Below are positions 1 to 5,041 of a DNA stretch of 5,041 nucleotides, piece after piece. How positions within the stretch are numbered: the stretch's first letter is position 1; each line of letters opens with the position of its first letter. The stretch lies in NCBI GenBank assembly GCA_024638905.1, contig JAHEJH010000027.1:1950-6990 (forward strand), read 5' to 3'. The position numbers and the translations under genes were made by a program. The notes beneath the pieces are model-generated. The model did not search any database and was not told the origin of the DNA. It worked only from the letters and a program-made list of their open reading frames with translations. This DNA comes from Luminiphilus sp. Lineage in GTDB: Bacteria; Pseudomonadota; Gammaproteobacteria; Pseudomonadales; Halieaceae.

Positions 1-364
1 ACATCGCCGCCATCAGCAGGTACTCGGCTGCCAATTCAAACTGCATGGCATCCATCAGTTCGACATAGCGCATGTATTGCTCGGTGATCTGCGCGACATC
101 GATATCAAGTATGTCGAGGTTCTGGCGACGAATCAGATACAGCAGCAGATCAAGCGGCCCTTCGAAGGCGTCGAGGAACACCTCAAGCGCCTGCGGGGGG
201 ATGTAGAGGTCTTTCGGGAGTTCTGTGACCGCTTCTCCTCGAACCATCGCGAAGGGCATCTCCCCCTGCTCCGGCCGAATTGCGGGCATATCACTGTCCG
301 CCGCGGGGTTTTTCGGCACGATTGTAGGGCTCTCCTCGGAGGCGTTTTCAGCAGGATTGGTCAC
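1..364 (-). CDS. scpA: Segregation and condensation protein A (ScpA), N-terminal part, cut by left edge
   Basis: ScpA is the kleisin that joins the SMC ATPase heads and binds ScpB in the cytoplasmic chromosome-condensing complex. The 121 codons present include the family hallmark FEGPLDLLLYLIRRQN (residues 67-82), followed by LDILDIDVAQITEQYM and ELAAEYLLMAAM (110-121), which matches the N-terminal SMC-neck-binding helices of ScpA. About half of a typical 250-290-residue protein is missing to the left. The reading frame opens after the yciO stop. I take GTG at 364-362 as the start because it is the first start codon, 15 nt after that stop. Residues 1-35 are low-complexity and poorly conserved in my recollection of the family, so starts at M36 or M40 are possible; M40 has the purine-rich GGGGGAG 12 nt upstream. 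The product is certain; the start is not. scpB would be expected next, to the left. Confidence 0.95.
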   Translation of the reverse strand, partial: MTNPAENASEESPTIVPKNPAADSDMPAIRPEQGEMPFAMVRGEAVTELPKDLYIPPQALEVFLDAFEGPLDLLLYLIRRQNLDILDIDVAQITEQYMRYVELMDAMQFELAAEYLLMAAM

Positions 365-370
365 AGAAGA

Positions 371-376
371 ATTATA
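371..376 (-). promoter_or_regulatory. Perfect -10-like TATAAT just before scpA
   Basis: Read on the minus strand, the 15-nt gap between yciO and scpA contains an exact TATAAT whose last base lies six bases before the GTG taken as the scpA start. I find no good -35 box at 16-18 nt upstream (that segment lies in the yciO 3' end) and no TGn extended -10. If active, transcription would start at or very near the GTG and give a leaderless message, or a leader for a downstream scpA start. It may equally be a chance A+T-rich spot. Confidence 0.25.
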
Positions 377-379
377 CCC

Positions 380-1006
380 TCAGGCGGCCTCAAAGTCGCT
401 GACGTCACCGACGCCGCGACGCAAAATGAGCGGCGCGGGGCCGGTCAAATCAACCACACTTGTCGCCTCTAGTCCGCAGAAACCGCCATCGATCACCAGG
501 TCCACTTCATGCTCGAGCTGATCACGGATGTCATACGGGTCGGTCATCGGGTATTCGTCCCCCGGGAGCGCCAGCGTCGCACTCATCAGCGGCTCATCAA
601 GCGCATGCAGGAGCGCCTGAGGAATCGGATGATCGGGCACCCGGAGACCAATGGTCTTGCGCTTCGGTTGCACCAGCCTTTTGGGCACATCCCGGGTCGC
701 CTCCAGTATGAACGTGTAGGGACCGGGGGTGGCATAACGCAGCAATCGATAGGCGGTATTGTCTACCCGGGCATACGTGCCCAACTCGGACAAGTCGCGG
801 CACACGAGCGTGAAATTATGGTCATCTCGCAAAGCACGGATCCGCCGAATGCGCTCCATGGCCTTCTTGTCTCCCAACTGACAGCCCAACGCATAAGCAG
901 AATCCGTGGGATACGCCACGACACCGCCACGCTGAATGATGTCGACGGCCTGCTGTATCAAACGAGCCTGTGGTGTCTCGGGGTGGATGGCAAAAAACTG
1001 GCTCAC
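380..1006 (-). CDS. yciO: YciO family protein (Sua5/YciO/YrdC fold)
   Basis: This is a 208-residue protein of the YrdC/Sua5 fold and the YciO branch, a cytoplasmic relative of the threonylcarbamoyl-AMP synthase TsaC. In E. coli, YciO does not replace TsaC in tRNA t6A synthesis, so the physiological reaction is unsettled. It begins MSQFFAIHP like E. coli YciO. It carries YPTDSAYALGC (32-42; E. coli has G for the A at 37), the NFTLVCRDLSELGTYA block (64-79), KRKTIGLRVP (115-124) with the basic nucleotide-binding residues, and EATSVVDL (180-187). Full length for the family. The start is GTG, overlapping the rnm stop as GTGA, with GGGA six nt upstream (minus-strand bases 1016-1013), so translational coupling is likely. 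It ends 15 nt before scpA. No damage is seen. Confidence 0.95.
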   Translation of the reverse strand: MSQFFAIHPETPQARLIQQAVDIIQRGGVVAYPTDSAYALGCQLGDKKAMERIRRIRALRDDHNFTLVCRDLSELGTYARVDNTAYRLLRYATPGPYTFILEATRDVPKRLVQPKRKTIGLRVPDHPIPQALLHALDEPLMSATLALPGDEYPMTDPYDIRDQLEHEVDLVIDGGFCGLEATSVVDLTGPAPLILRRGVGDVSDFEAA

Positions 1007-1821
1007 AGTCGTTCCCAGACCCCCATCCCCTCAGGAATCTGCGCGATCTCGACGCCCAGCCCTGCACCGTGAGGTGAGTCACGGTGGAAGTCCGATCCGA
1101 CAGAAACCTGCAGGTCACGCTCCCTGACCAACCGCCACAGAGTATCTGTGTCGCCCGGTCTTGGCCGACCATTAATGACCTCCAGCGCCACTCCGCCGGC
1201 GTCACAAAACGTATCCGTAAGAGCGCGGAGCCGGGTCGCCGTCATTTTGTAGTCTAGGGGGTGAGCCAATATCGCGAGGCCCCCGGCAGCGGTAATCGTC
1301 GCTACGGTGTCACCCAGCGTCGGCCACAGCATAGAGATATCCCCTGGCTTGCCGCGACCCAGAAACCGCTTGAACGCGATTTCCTCGCTCTCAACGTGCC
1401 CCGCCAGCACCATCCAGCGGGCGAAATGCGGGCGACCTATCTGCGCACCCTCTGCGACCGCCATCGCACCCACCAATGCACCGGGCATGCCGCTGCGATC
1501 CAGCTTGTGTGCGATTTTTTCGGCGCGATCTCGACGGGCTTTGTCCAAGCTCTCGAGGTGGCGAGTCATGACAGGGGCAGCCGGATCAAAGCCGAGCGCA
1601 ACAACGTGGATGCCTACCCGACCCCACTGGCATGAAAGCTCGACGCCACTGATCAATTCAAGTCCTGATGGCACTGACTGGCACACGCTAAGATACCCCG
1701 CGATCGTGTCGTGATCGGTGATTGCCATGCGGCGGACACCTTCGCGGGCGGCGCGATCAATCAAATCACGCGCGCTCAGGGCGCCATCAGAAGCGGCACT
1801 ATGTGTGTGGAAGTCGATCAC
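1003..1821 (-). CDS. rnm: RNase AM, PHP-domain 5'-3' exoribonuclease (YciV/TrpH family)
   Basis: E. coli RNase AM (Rnm, formerly YciV/TrpH) trims the 5' ends of 23S, 16S and 5S rRNA precursors. Related PHP proteins hydrolyse 3',5'-bisnucleotides or AMP. The 272-residue product (from the start chosen here) shows the metal-binding motifs of PHP phosphoesterases in order: FHTHSAASDG (H5, H7, D12), ITDHD (34-38), GVELS (E61), H72, RPHFARW (130-136), LAHP (H187) and GSDFH (D244, H246). The domain is intact. The frame stays open to a GTG at 1914, which would add 31 residues (Cys, Pro and Gly rich) unlike the family. I prefer GTG at 1821-1819, because the protein then starts VIDFHTHS as homologues do and AGAG lies about 6-7 nt upstream. 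It is first in the leftward block and overlaps yciO by 4 nt. Confidence 0.94.
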   Translation of the reverse strand: MIDFHTHSAASDGALSARDLIDRAAREGVRRMAITDHDTIAGYLSVCQSVPSGLELISGVELSCQWGRVGIHVVALGFDPAAPVMTRHLESLDKARRDRAEKIAHKLDRSGMPGALVGAMAVAEGAQIGRPHFARWMVLAGHVESEEIAFKRFLGRGKPGDISMLWPTLGDTVATITAAGGLAILAHPLDYKMTATRLRALTDTFCDAGGVALEVINGRPRPGDTDTLWRLVRERDLQVSVGSDFHRDSPHGAGLGVEIAQIPEGMGVWERL

Positions 1822-1953
1822 GGCAATCTCTACACTGCTACCCGGACTGGGTGGTTCGCCACCACAATGGCAGGAAAAAGAGGCGACGGCGTGGGCAGAT
1901 TGTCTACCATTCACAGGTCAATAGCGAGCCAAGGCCCCTAACCGAACGCGACT
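1822..1953. promoter_or_regulatory. Divergent intergenic region between rnm and yciB
   Basis: This 132-nt gap separates the two divergent blocks and by position must hold the promoters of both. On the minus strand TTGACC (1921-1916) resembles a -35 box, but no acceptable -10 lies at 16-18 nt. On the plus strand TTGTCT (1900-1905) likewise lacks a good partner. A short inverted repeat, GGTGG-TTCG-CCACC (1850-1863), lies about 29 nt before the rnm start and would fall in its leader RNA. If rnm instead used the upstream GTG at 1914, only 39 nt would separate the genes. The assignment rests on position, not on recognised boxes. Confidence 0.45.
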
Positions 1954-2568
1954 ATGAAGCAGTTCCTCGAATTCATACCAGTAGCCCTGTTCATCGGCGT
2001 CTATTTCTTTTTGAACGGTGAAACGGTCAGCATGGGTGGGTGGTTTCACACCTTTGACGGCATCTACAGTGCGACCGCCGTGCTAATGATGAGCACGGCT
2101 GCCTGTTGGGCCATCGCCTCAATAGTCCAGAGAAAAAATGATCGGCGCCTGATGTGGATGACCCTGCTGATTGTCCCCTTGGGTGCGGCGACGCTGATTC
2201 TCAGAGATCCAGTCTTCATCCAATGGAAGCCCACCGTGTTCAACTGGGGGCTGGCCGTTATCGTCCTCGGCTTTCTAGTGCTCGGTAAGCGAACATCAAT
2301 TGAGCGGATAATGGGCAGTCAGATCGCACTGCCACGCAAAATATGGGTCCGTATCAACCTGGTGTGGTTCGCCAACTTTACGATTGTCGGTGCGGCCAAT
2401 CTCTACGTTGCGTTCAACTACGGCGAGGCTTTCTGGATGCTTTATAAATTGTACTCTGGATTAGGCTTCGCACTGATTGCAGGCGTGCTGACCTTTGTGA
2501 TCGCACTGCCGTATTTGAAGACCGATGACCTCGACGGAGACTCCCGGCCGACGGGAGGTTTATTATGA
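1954..2568 (+). CDS. yciB: Inner-membrane septation protein A homologue (YciB/IspZ)
   Basis: YciB is a polytopic inner-membrane protein linked to septation and cell-envelope synthesis; in E. coli it interacts with elongation and division proteins. The 204 residues begin MKQFLEFIPVALFIGVYFF, typical of the family, then DGIYSATAVLM (35-45), RDPVFIQWKPT (84-94), a block with IERIMG (116-121), ALP (125-127) and IWVRINLVW (130-138), and NLYVAF (149-154). Hydrophobic segments lie near 4-20, 37-58, 67-83, 95-111, 136-154 and 168-188. E. coli YciB is about 179 residues. The extra length here is a polar and aromatic stretch at about 21-34 after the first helix and an acidic C-terminal tail. The Shine-Dalgarno is poor: AAGG is about 19 nt away. 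First gene of the rightward block; its stop overlaps the next start as ATGA. Confidence 0.94.
   Translation: MKQFLEFIPVALFIGVYFFLNGETVSMGGWFHTFDGIYSATAVLMMSTAACWAIASIVQRKNDRRLMWMTLLIVPLGAATLILRDPVFIQWKPTVFNWGLAVIVLGFLVLGKRTSIERIMGSQIALPRKIWVRINLVWFANFTIVGAANLYVAFNYGEAFWMLYKLYSGLGFALIAGVLTFVIALPYLKTDDLDGDSRPTGGLL
2553..2558 (+). promoter_or_regulatory. Strong ribosome binding site for the YgiM-like gene
   Basis: GGGAGG lies six bases before the ATG at 2565, inside the last codons of yciB. It is the best Shine-Dalgarno in the window. It decides the start at 2565 over the in-frame ATG at 2610 (M16), which has no such site. Confidence 0.7.
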
Positions 2569-3272
2569 AGTCCGAGACCAAATCAATTACTTACAATACG
2601 TCCCGCGGCATGGCGGTGGTAATACTGCTGTCGCTAACTGTCGGCGGCGTTTTTGCGCAAGAGACGCAATACATCAGCGATATGGTATTGGTGCCGGTTC
2701 GCAGCGGCGCGGGATCACAGTTTCGCATCGTCAATCGCGGACTGCCATCGGGCACCGCGCTGCTTGTATATGCACAAAGCGACGACGGCGAGTGGACGGA
2801 AGTCGAAACCCGCGGTGGGACGCGTGGCTGGATTCCGACACAGTATTTGCAAGAGGAGCCACCGGCTGGATTATTGATCAACGATATGCGGCTGGAGCTC
2901 GAGCAGGTGCGGGGCGAGCGCGATCGCGTGGTCAGCCAACTGAACCAGAGTTCCAGCGAAGTCGATGAAGCCGACGAGACCATTGTCAGCTTGACGACAA
3001 GGCTGGAGAGCACCGAGGCGGAGCTGACAGAGGTCAAGCGCGTATCTGCTGCGGCGCTGGATCTGGACCTGATGAATCAGCAGCTGGTCGCCGAGCTGGA
3101 ATCGGAGCGATCCGATGCGGATCTGCTACGGTTGGAGAACGTGCGGCTGCGCGAGCGCATCTCCAATAATCAAATCATGGATGGAGCCCTTGCCGTGCTG
3201 TTGGGCGTCATTCTGGCTGTGGTAGCACCCCGACTATGGCCAAAGAAAAAGCGCCAGGACGGCTGGTCATGA
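2565..3272 (+). CDS. YgiM-like SH3 and C-terminal anchor protein (TIGR04211-type)
   Basis: This is an exported protein with a bacterial SH3 domain, probably held to the inner membrane with the SH3 domain in the periplasm. Its role is not settled. The layout matches E. coli YgiM: a signal segment with hydrophobic core at about 16-30 and likely cleavage after VFA (31); an SH3b domain at about 32-96 starting QETQYISDMVLVPVRSGAG and containing TRGWIPTQYL; an Asp/Glu/Leu-rich coiled coil at about 103-200 with heptad spacing of Leu; one membrane helix at about 204-225 (GALAVLLGVILAVVAPRL); and the basic tail KKKRQDGW, the counterpart of RKRKDRW in YgiM. At 235 residues it is slightly longer than YgiM (about 206), mainly in the N-terminus and coiled coil. 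It overlaps yciB and the cyclophilin gene at ATGA. I am confident of the family, less so of strict orthology to ygiM, so no symbol is given. Confidence 0.9.
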   Translation: MKSETKSITYNTSRGMAVVILLSLTVGGVFAQETQYISDMVLVPVRSGAGSQFRIVNRGLPSGTALLVYAQSDDGEWTEVETRGGTRGWIPTQYLQEEPPAGLLINDMRLELEQVRGERDRVVSQLNQSSSEVDEADETIVSLTTRLESTEAELTEVKRVSAAALDLDLMNQQLVAELESERSDADLLRLENVRLRERISNNQIMDGALAVLLGVILAVVAPRLWPKKKRQDGWS

Positions 3273-3856
3273 TGGAGATGAGCATGGGAAATATGACACA
3301 CCTTTTACGCGGACTGTTGAGCCGTTCGCTCGCGGCAATCCTGAGCCTCTACATGAGCGTGGCGCAGGCCCAATCGGTTGACCCAGCGGAGAATCCCCGG
3401 GTACTCATGAAAACCACCGACGGCGATATTACGATCGAATTATTTGCCGACAAGTCGCCGATCACCGTCGAGAACTTCCTGCGTTACGCCGACGATGGAC
3501 ACTACGACGGCACCGTTTTTCACCGCGTGATTTCCAACTTCATGATTCAGGGTGGCGGCTTTGATACCGAGCTCAAGGAAAAGCCGACGCGGGACCCCAT
3601 CGTGAATGAGTCCAAAAACAAACTGCATAACACGCGCGGCACCCTGGCGATGGCCCGCACCAGTGACCCGGATTCGGCTGCCGCGCAGTTTTTTATTAAT
3701 CAACGCAGCAACCTGCGACTGGACTGGTCAGGCGGAAAAGACGGCTACACCGTTTTCGGAGAAGTGATCGACGGGATGCAAGTTGTCCCCACCATTTTTC
3801 AGGATGTGCCGGTGCAGCCCATCGTGGTTCTATCCGTGACCCGACTAACCCCGTGA
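3269..3856 (+). CDS. ppiA: Periplasmic peptidyl-prolyl cis-trans isomerase, cyclophilin type (PpiA-like)
   Basis: This enzyme catalyses cis-trans isomerisation of X-Pro bonds to help fold exported proteins. From this start the protein has 195 residues. Residues 9-34 form a signal peptide (R14 and R19, hydrophobic core, cleavage after AQA), so it acts in the periplasm. The cyclophilin core is complete: FHRVISNFMIQGGGF (84-98) with the catalytic Arg86, then NTRGTLAMART (121-131), DSAAAQFFIN (135-144) and YTVFGEVIDGM (160-170). Compared with E. coli PpiA as I recall it, about ten residues are missing between GM and DVPVQP (170-184). The position aligned with Trp121 of human cyclophilin A is Arg150. 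The start at 3269 makes an ATGA overlap with the previous stop and has AGGA nine nt upstream. ATG at 3284 (GGAG six nt upstream) is an equally good choice. ATG at 3236 would overlap more and bury the signal peptide. Confidence 0.93.
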   Translation: MMEMSMGNMTHLLRGLLSRSLAAILSLYMSVAQAQSVDPAENPRVLMKTTDGDITIELFADKSPITVENFLRYADDGHYDGTVFHRVISNFMIQGGGFDTELKEKPTRDPIVNESKNKLHNTRGTLAMARTSDPDSAAAQFFINQRSNLRLDWSGGKDGYTVFGEVIDGMQVVPTIFQDVPVQPIVVLSVTRLTP

Positions 3857-4656
3857 TCCAACTCAGCATCAATCTCAACAAGATTGCGCTGATACGGAAC
3901 GCTCGGGATACGCGGCATCCGGACCCCTGCGAGTTCGCGGCCGAAGTTATTCGCGCCGGCGCCCACGGGGTGACGGTTCACCCACGGCCGGATCAGCGCC
4001 ATATTCGCGCCGATGACTGTGTGGCGCTGGGTGGGACCTCGCTCGGGTTTAATCCGGACAGGGCCTCTGGGCAAAGTGCCCCCGCCGGCATTGAGTTCAA
4101 TATCGAGGGCAACCCCTTTGCCGCGGCGCAACCCTCAAGCCGCTATGGCGTCAGCGATTACCCGGGTTTTTTGCAGCTCGTCGAGGCCGTGCGGCCGGAG
4201 CAAGTGACTCTGGTGCCCGATGCAGATGATCAGCTGACCTCGGACCATGGCTTCGATATCGCCCGCGATGGAGAGCGTTTGGCACCTGTGATTGAAAAGC
4301 TGAAGTCACTCGGGTGCCGCGTGAGCCTCTTTATGGATCCAGATCCCGCGCAGATTGAGCGCATCCCGGCGCTCGGCGCCGATCGGATCGAGCTCTACAC
4401 CGAAAGCTATGCCCGAGCCCACGAGCGAGGCGAGTATGAAGCCGTACTCGCGCAGTTTCAGGAGGCGGCCACAGCCGCCACCGCCAACGGTCTGGGTATC
4501 AATGCGGGGCACGATCTGAATTTGAATAATCTGCGGGATTTCCGGATCCCCAAACTGCTCGAAGTCTCGATCGGCCATGCTTTTACTATTGATGCGTTGC
4601 GCTGGGGTATTCCCGAGACCGTGCGGCGCTATCTTGAGACGCTGAGCGCGCTATAG
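3853..4656 (+). CDS. pdxJ: Pyridoxine 5'-phosphate synthase, Xanthomonas/Bacteroidetes-like form
   Basis: PdxJ condenses 1-deoxyxylulose 5-phosphate with 3-amino-2-oxopropyl phosphate to pyridoxine 5'-phosphate, the last ring-closing step of DXP-dependent vitamin B6 synthesis in the cytoplasm. The 267-residue TIM barrel shows LSINLNKIALIRNAR (4-18), GVTVHPRPDQRHIR (39-52; His43, Arg45, His50), EFNIEGNP (81-88; Glu85), VTLVPD (118-123), ELYTE (180-184), NAGHDL (217-222; His220) and SIGHAF (239-244). E. coli PdxJ has NIDHI where this has NLNKI, so Asp9 and His10 become Asn9 and Lys10. That substitution and the EFNIEG form are those I remember from Xanthomonas and Bacteroidetes PdxJ. Loops at about 60-79 and 90-103 are longer than usual. 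GTG start, GTGA overlap with ppiA and no clear Shine-Dalgarno suggest translation coupled to ppiA. The family is certain. Confidence 0.95.
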   Translation: MIQLSINLNKIALIRNARDTRHPDPCEFAAEVIRAGAHGVTVHPRPDQRHIRADDCVALGGTSLGFNPDRASGQSAPAGIEFNIEGNPFAAAQPSSRYGVSDYPGFLQLVEAVRPEQVTLVPDADDQLTSDHGFDIARDGERLAPVIEKLKSLGCRVSLFMDPDPAQIERIPALGADRIELYTESYARAHERGEYEAVLAQFQEAATAATANGLGINAGHDLNLNNLRDFRIPKLLEVSIGHAFTIDALRWGIPETVRRYLETLSAL

Positions 4657-4659
4657 CGC
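4648..4659. repeat. 12-bp perfect palindrome over the pdxJ stop codon
   Basis: GCGCTATAGCGC is self-complementary, includes the pdxJ TAG stop, and ends one base before the GGGA that serves rluA. With no loop it is a poor RNA hairpin, although a shorter stem with a TATA loop is possible. No U-tract follows, so it is not an intrinsic terminator. It could be a protein site or chance. Confidence 0.4.
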
Positions 4660-4669
4660 CGGGACGCCT

Positions 4670-5041
4670 TTGGCCGCAGTCGATTCATCTACTGACGACA
4701 CACCGCCCTATCAGGTGCCCCACTCGCAGGAGCCGATCAGGCTGCTATTTTGCGACCCCCACTTGCTCATTGTCGATAAACCCACCTTACTGCTGAGCGT
4801 ACCCGGCCGCCATCCGCTGAACCACGACTGCCTGCTCAATCGACTCAGCGTTCGCTATCCCGGTGTCTCCGCCGTCCATCGCTTGGACCTCGATACCTCA
4901 GGGGTGATGGTCATTCCGCGTCACCGCGAGGCGCTGTCGCGGCTCGCGCGCCAGTTCCAGGAACGCAGAATCGATAAAACCTACATCGCTCGGGTCGCGG
5001 GTCACGTCGCCGAGGATGTCGGCGAATGCGATCTGCCACTG
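4670..5041 (+). CDS. rluA: RluA-type pseudouridine synthase, N-terminal part, cut by right edge
   Basis: E. coli RluA makes pseudouridine at 23S rRNA position 746 and tRNA position 32. The 124 codons present carry the RluA-family core: LLFCDPHLLIVDKP (25-38), LLSVPGR (41-47), the catalytic motif HRLDLDTSG (70-78) with Asp73 as nucleophile, then LARQFQERRIDKTYIARVAGH and DLPL at the edge. LLSVPGR and the short N-terminus without an S4 domain fit RluA rather than RluC or RluD. Roughly 90-100 residues are missing to the right. The frame opens after a TGA at 4643-4645. The only start codons before the conserved domain are TTG at 4670, with GGGA five nt upstream, and GTG at 4715, with no Shine-Dalgarno. 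I choose the rare TTG. It lies 13 nt after pdxJ, so it is probably cotranscribed. Family certain, start moderately so. Confidence 0.92.
   Translation, partial: MAAVDSSTDDTPPYQVPHSQEPIRLLFCDPHLLIVDKPTLLLSVPGRHPLNHDCLLNRLSVRYPGVSAVHRLDLDTSGVMVIPRHREALSRLARQFQERRIDKTYIARVAGHVAEDVGECDLPL

Noticed and set aside
380..1006. TsaC (threonylcarbamoyl-AMP synthase) instead of YciO
   Set aside because: The N-terminus MSQFFAIHP, YPTDSAYALGC and the 208-residue full-length match to E. coli YciO place it in the YciO branch; essential TsaC is probably encoded elsewhere.
509..1072. 187-codon plus-strand open frame over yciO and rnm
   Set aside because: It is antisense to two clearly conserved genes, and its translation is Arg/His/Gln-rich with no recognisable motif.
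822..1205. 127-codon minus-strand open frame across the rnm/yciO junction
   Set aside because: It is out of frame with both conserved proteins; the YciO and RNase AM motifs explain the same bases fully.
1893..1921. Sigma70 promoter for rnm using TTGACC
   Set aside because: The bases 16-18 nt downstream do not resemble a -10 box, so it is mentioned only as part of the divergent region.
2591..3037. 148-codon minus-strand open frame inside the YgiM-like gene
   Set aside because: It is a Ser/Thr/Val-rich mirror of the coiled coil and SH3 codons, without motif or Shine-Dalgarno.
3236..3268. Upstream ATG start for the cyclophilin
   Set aside because: It would overlap the previous gene by 37 nt and add Lys/Arg-rich residues before an already adequate signal peptide; the ATG at 3269 or 3284 has better signals.
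3799..4131. 110-codon minus-strand open frame over the ppiA/pdxJ junction
   Set aside because: It is antisense to conserved PdxJ and cyclophilin motifs; no independent support.
4648..4672. Rho-independent terminator after pdxJ
   Set aside because: The palindrome has no U-tract after it and rluA begins 13 nt downstream of the pdxJ stop, so termination here is unlikely.

Overview
The window reads as an ordinary, gene-dense stretch of a G+C-rich gammaproteobacterial chromosome. It holds seven protein genes with almost no spare DNA. The protein types point to Gammaproteobacteria: YciO, RNase AM and YciB occur side by side as in that class, RluA is of the E. coli type, and a YgiM-like SH3/anchor protein is present. 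The genus cannot be named from the sequence; a marine or oligotrophic gammaproteobacterium is a guess. I see no mobile element, CRISPR array, tRNA, rRNA or phage gene.

The left part (1-1821) is a leftward block transcribed rnm -> yciO -> scpA, with scpA running off the left edge. It encodes a PHP-domain 5'-3' exoribonuclease, a YrdC/Sua5-fold protein and the kleisin subunit of the chromosome-condensing SMC-ScpAB complex. rnm and yciO overlap at GTGA, and scpA follows 15 nt after yciO, so the block looks like one operon. A 132-nt gap (1822-1953) separates it from the divergent rightward block and must hold the promoters for both; no convincing sigma70 pair is visible there.

The right part (1954-5041) is a rightward block of yciB, a YgiM-like gene, a secreted cyclophilin (ppiA-like), pdxJ and rluA, the last cut by the right edge. 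The first four genes are linked by three stop/start overlaps (ATGA, ATGA, GTGA), and rluA starts 13 nt after pdxJ with a TTG codon. The first three products are envelope proteins: a polytopic inner-membrane protein, an exported SH3 protein with a C-terminal anchor, and a periplasmic prolyl isomerase. The last two are cytoplasmic enzymes, for vitamin B6 synthesis and for rRNA/tRNA pseudouridylation.

No new system is evident. The points most worth a second look are the divergent PdxJ (N-x-N-K in place of the N-x-D-H of E. coli, extra loops, and an unusual locus), the shortened C-terminal loop and altered pocket of the cyclophilin, the extra periplasmic segment in YciB, and a perfect TATAAT seven bases before the scpA GTG start that could give a leaderless transcript.
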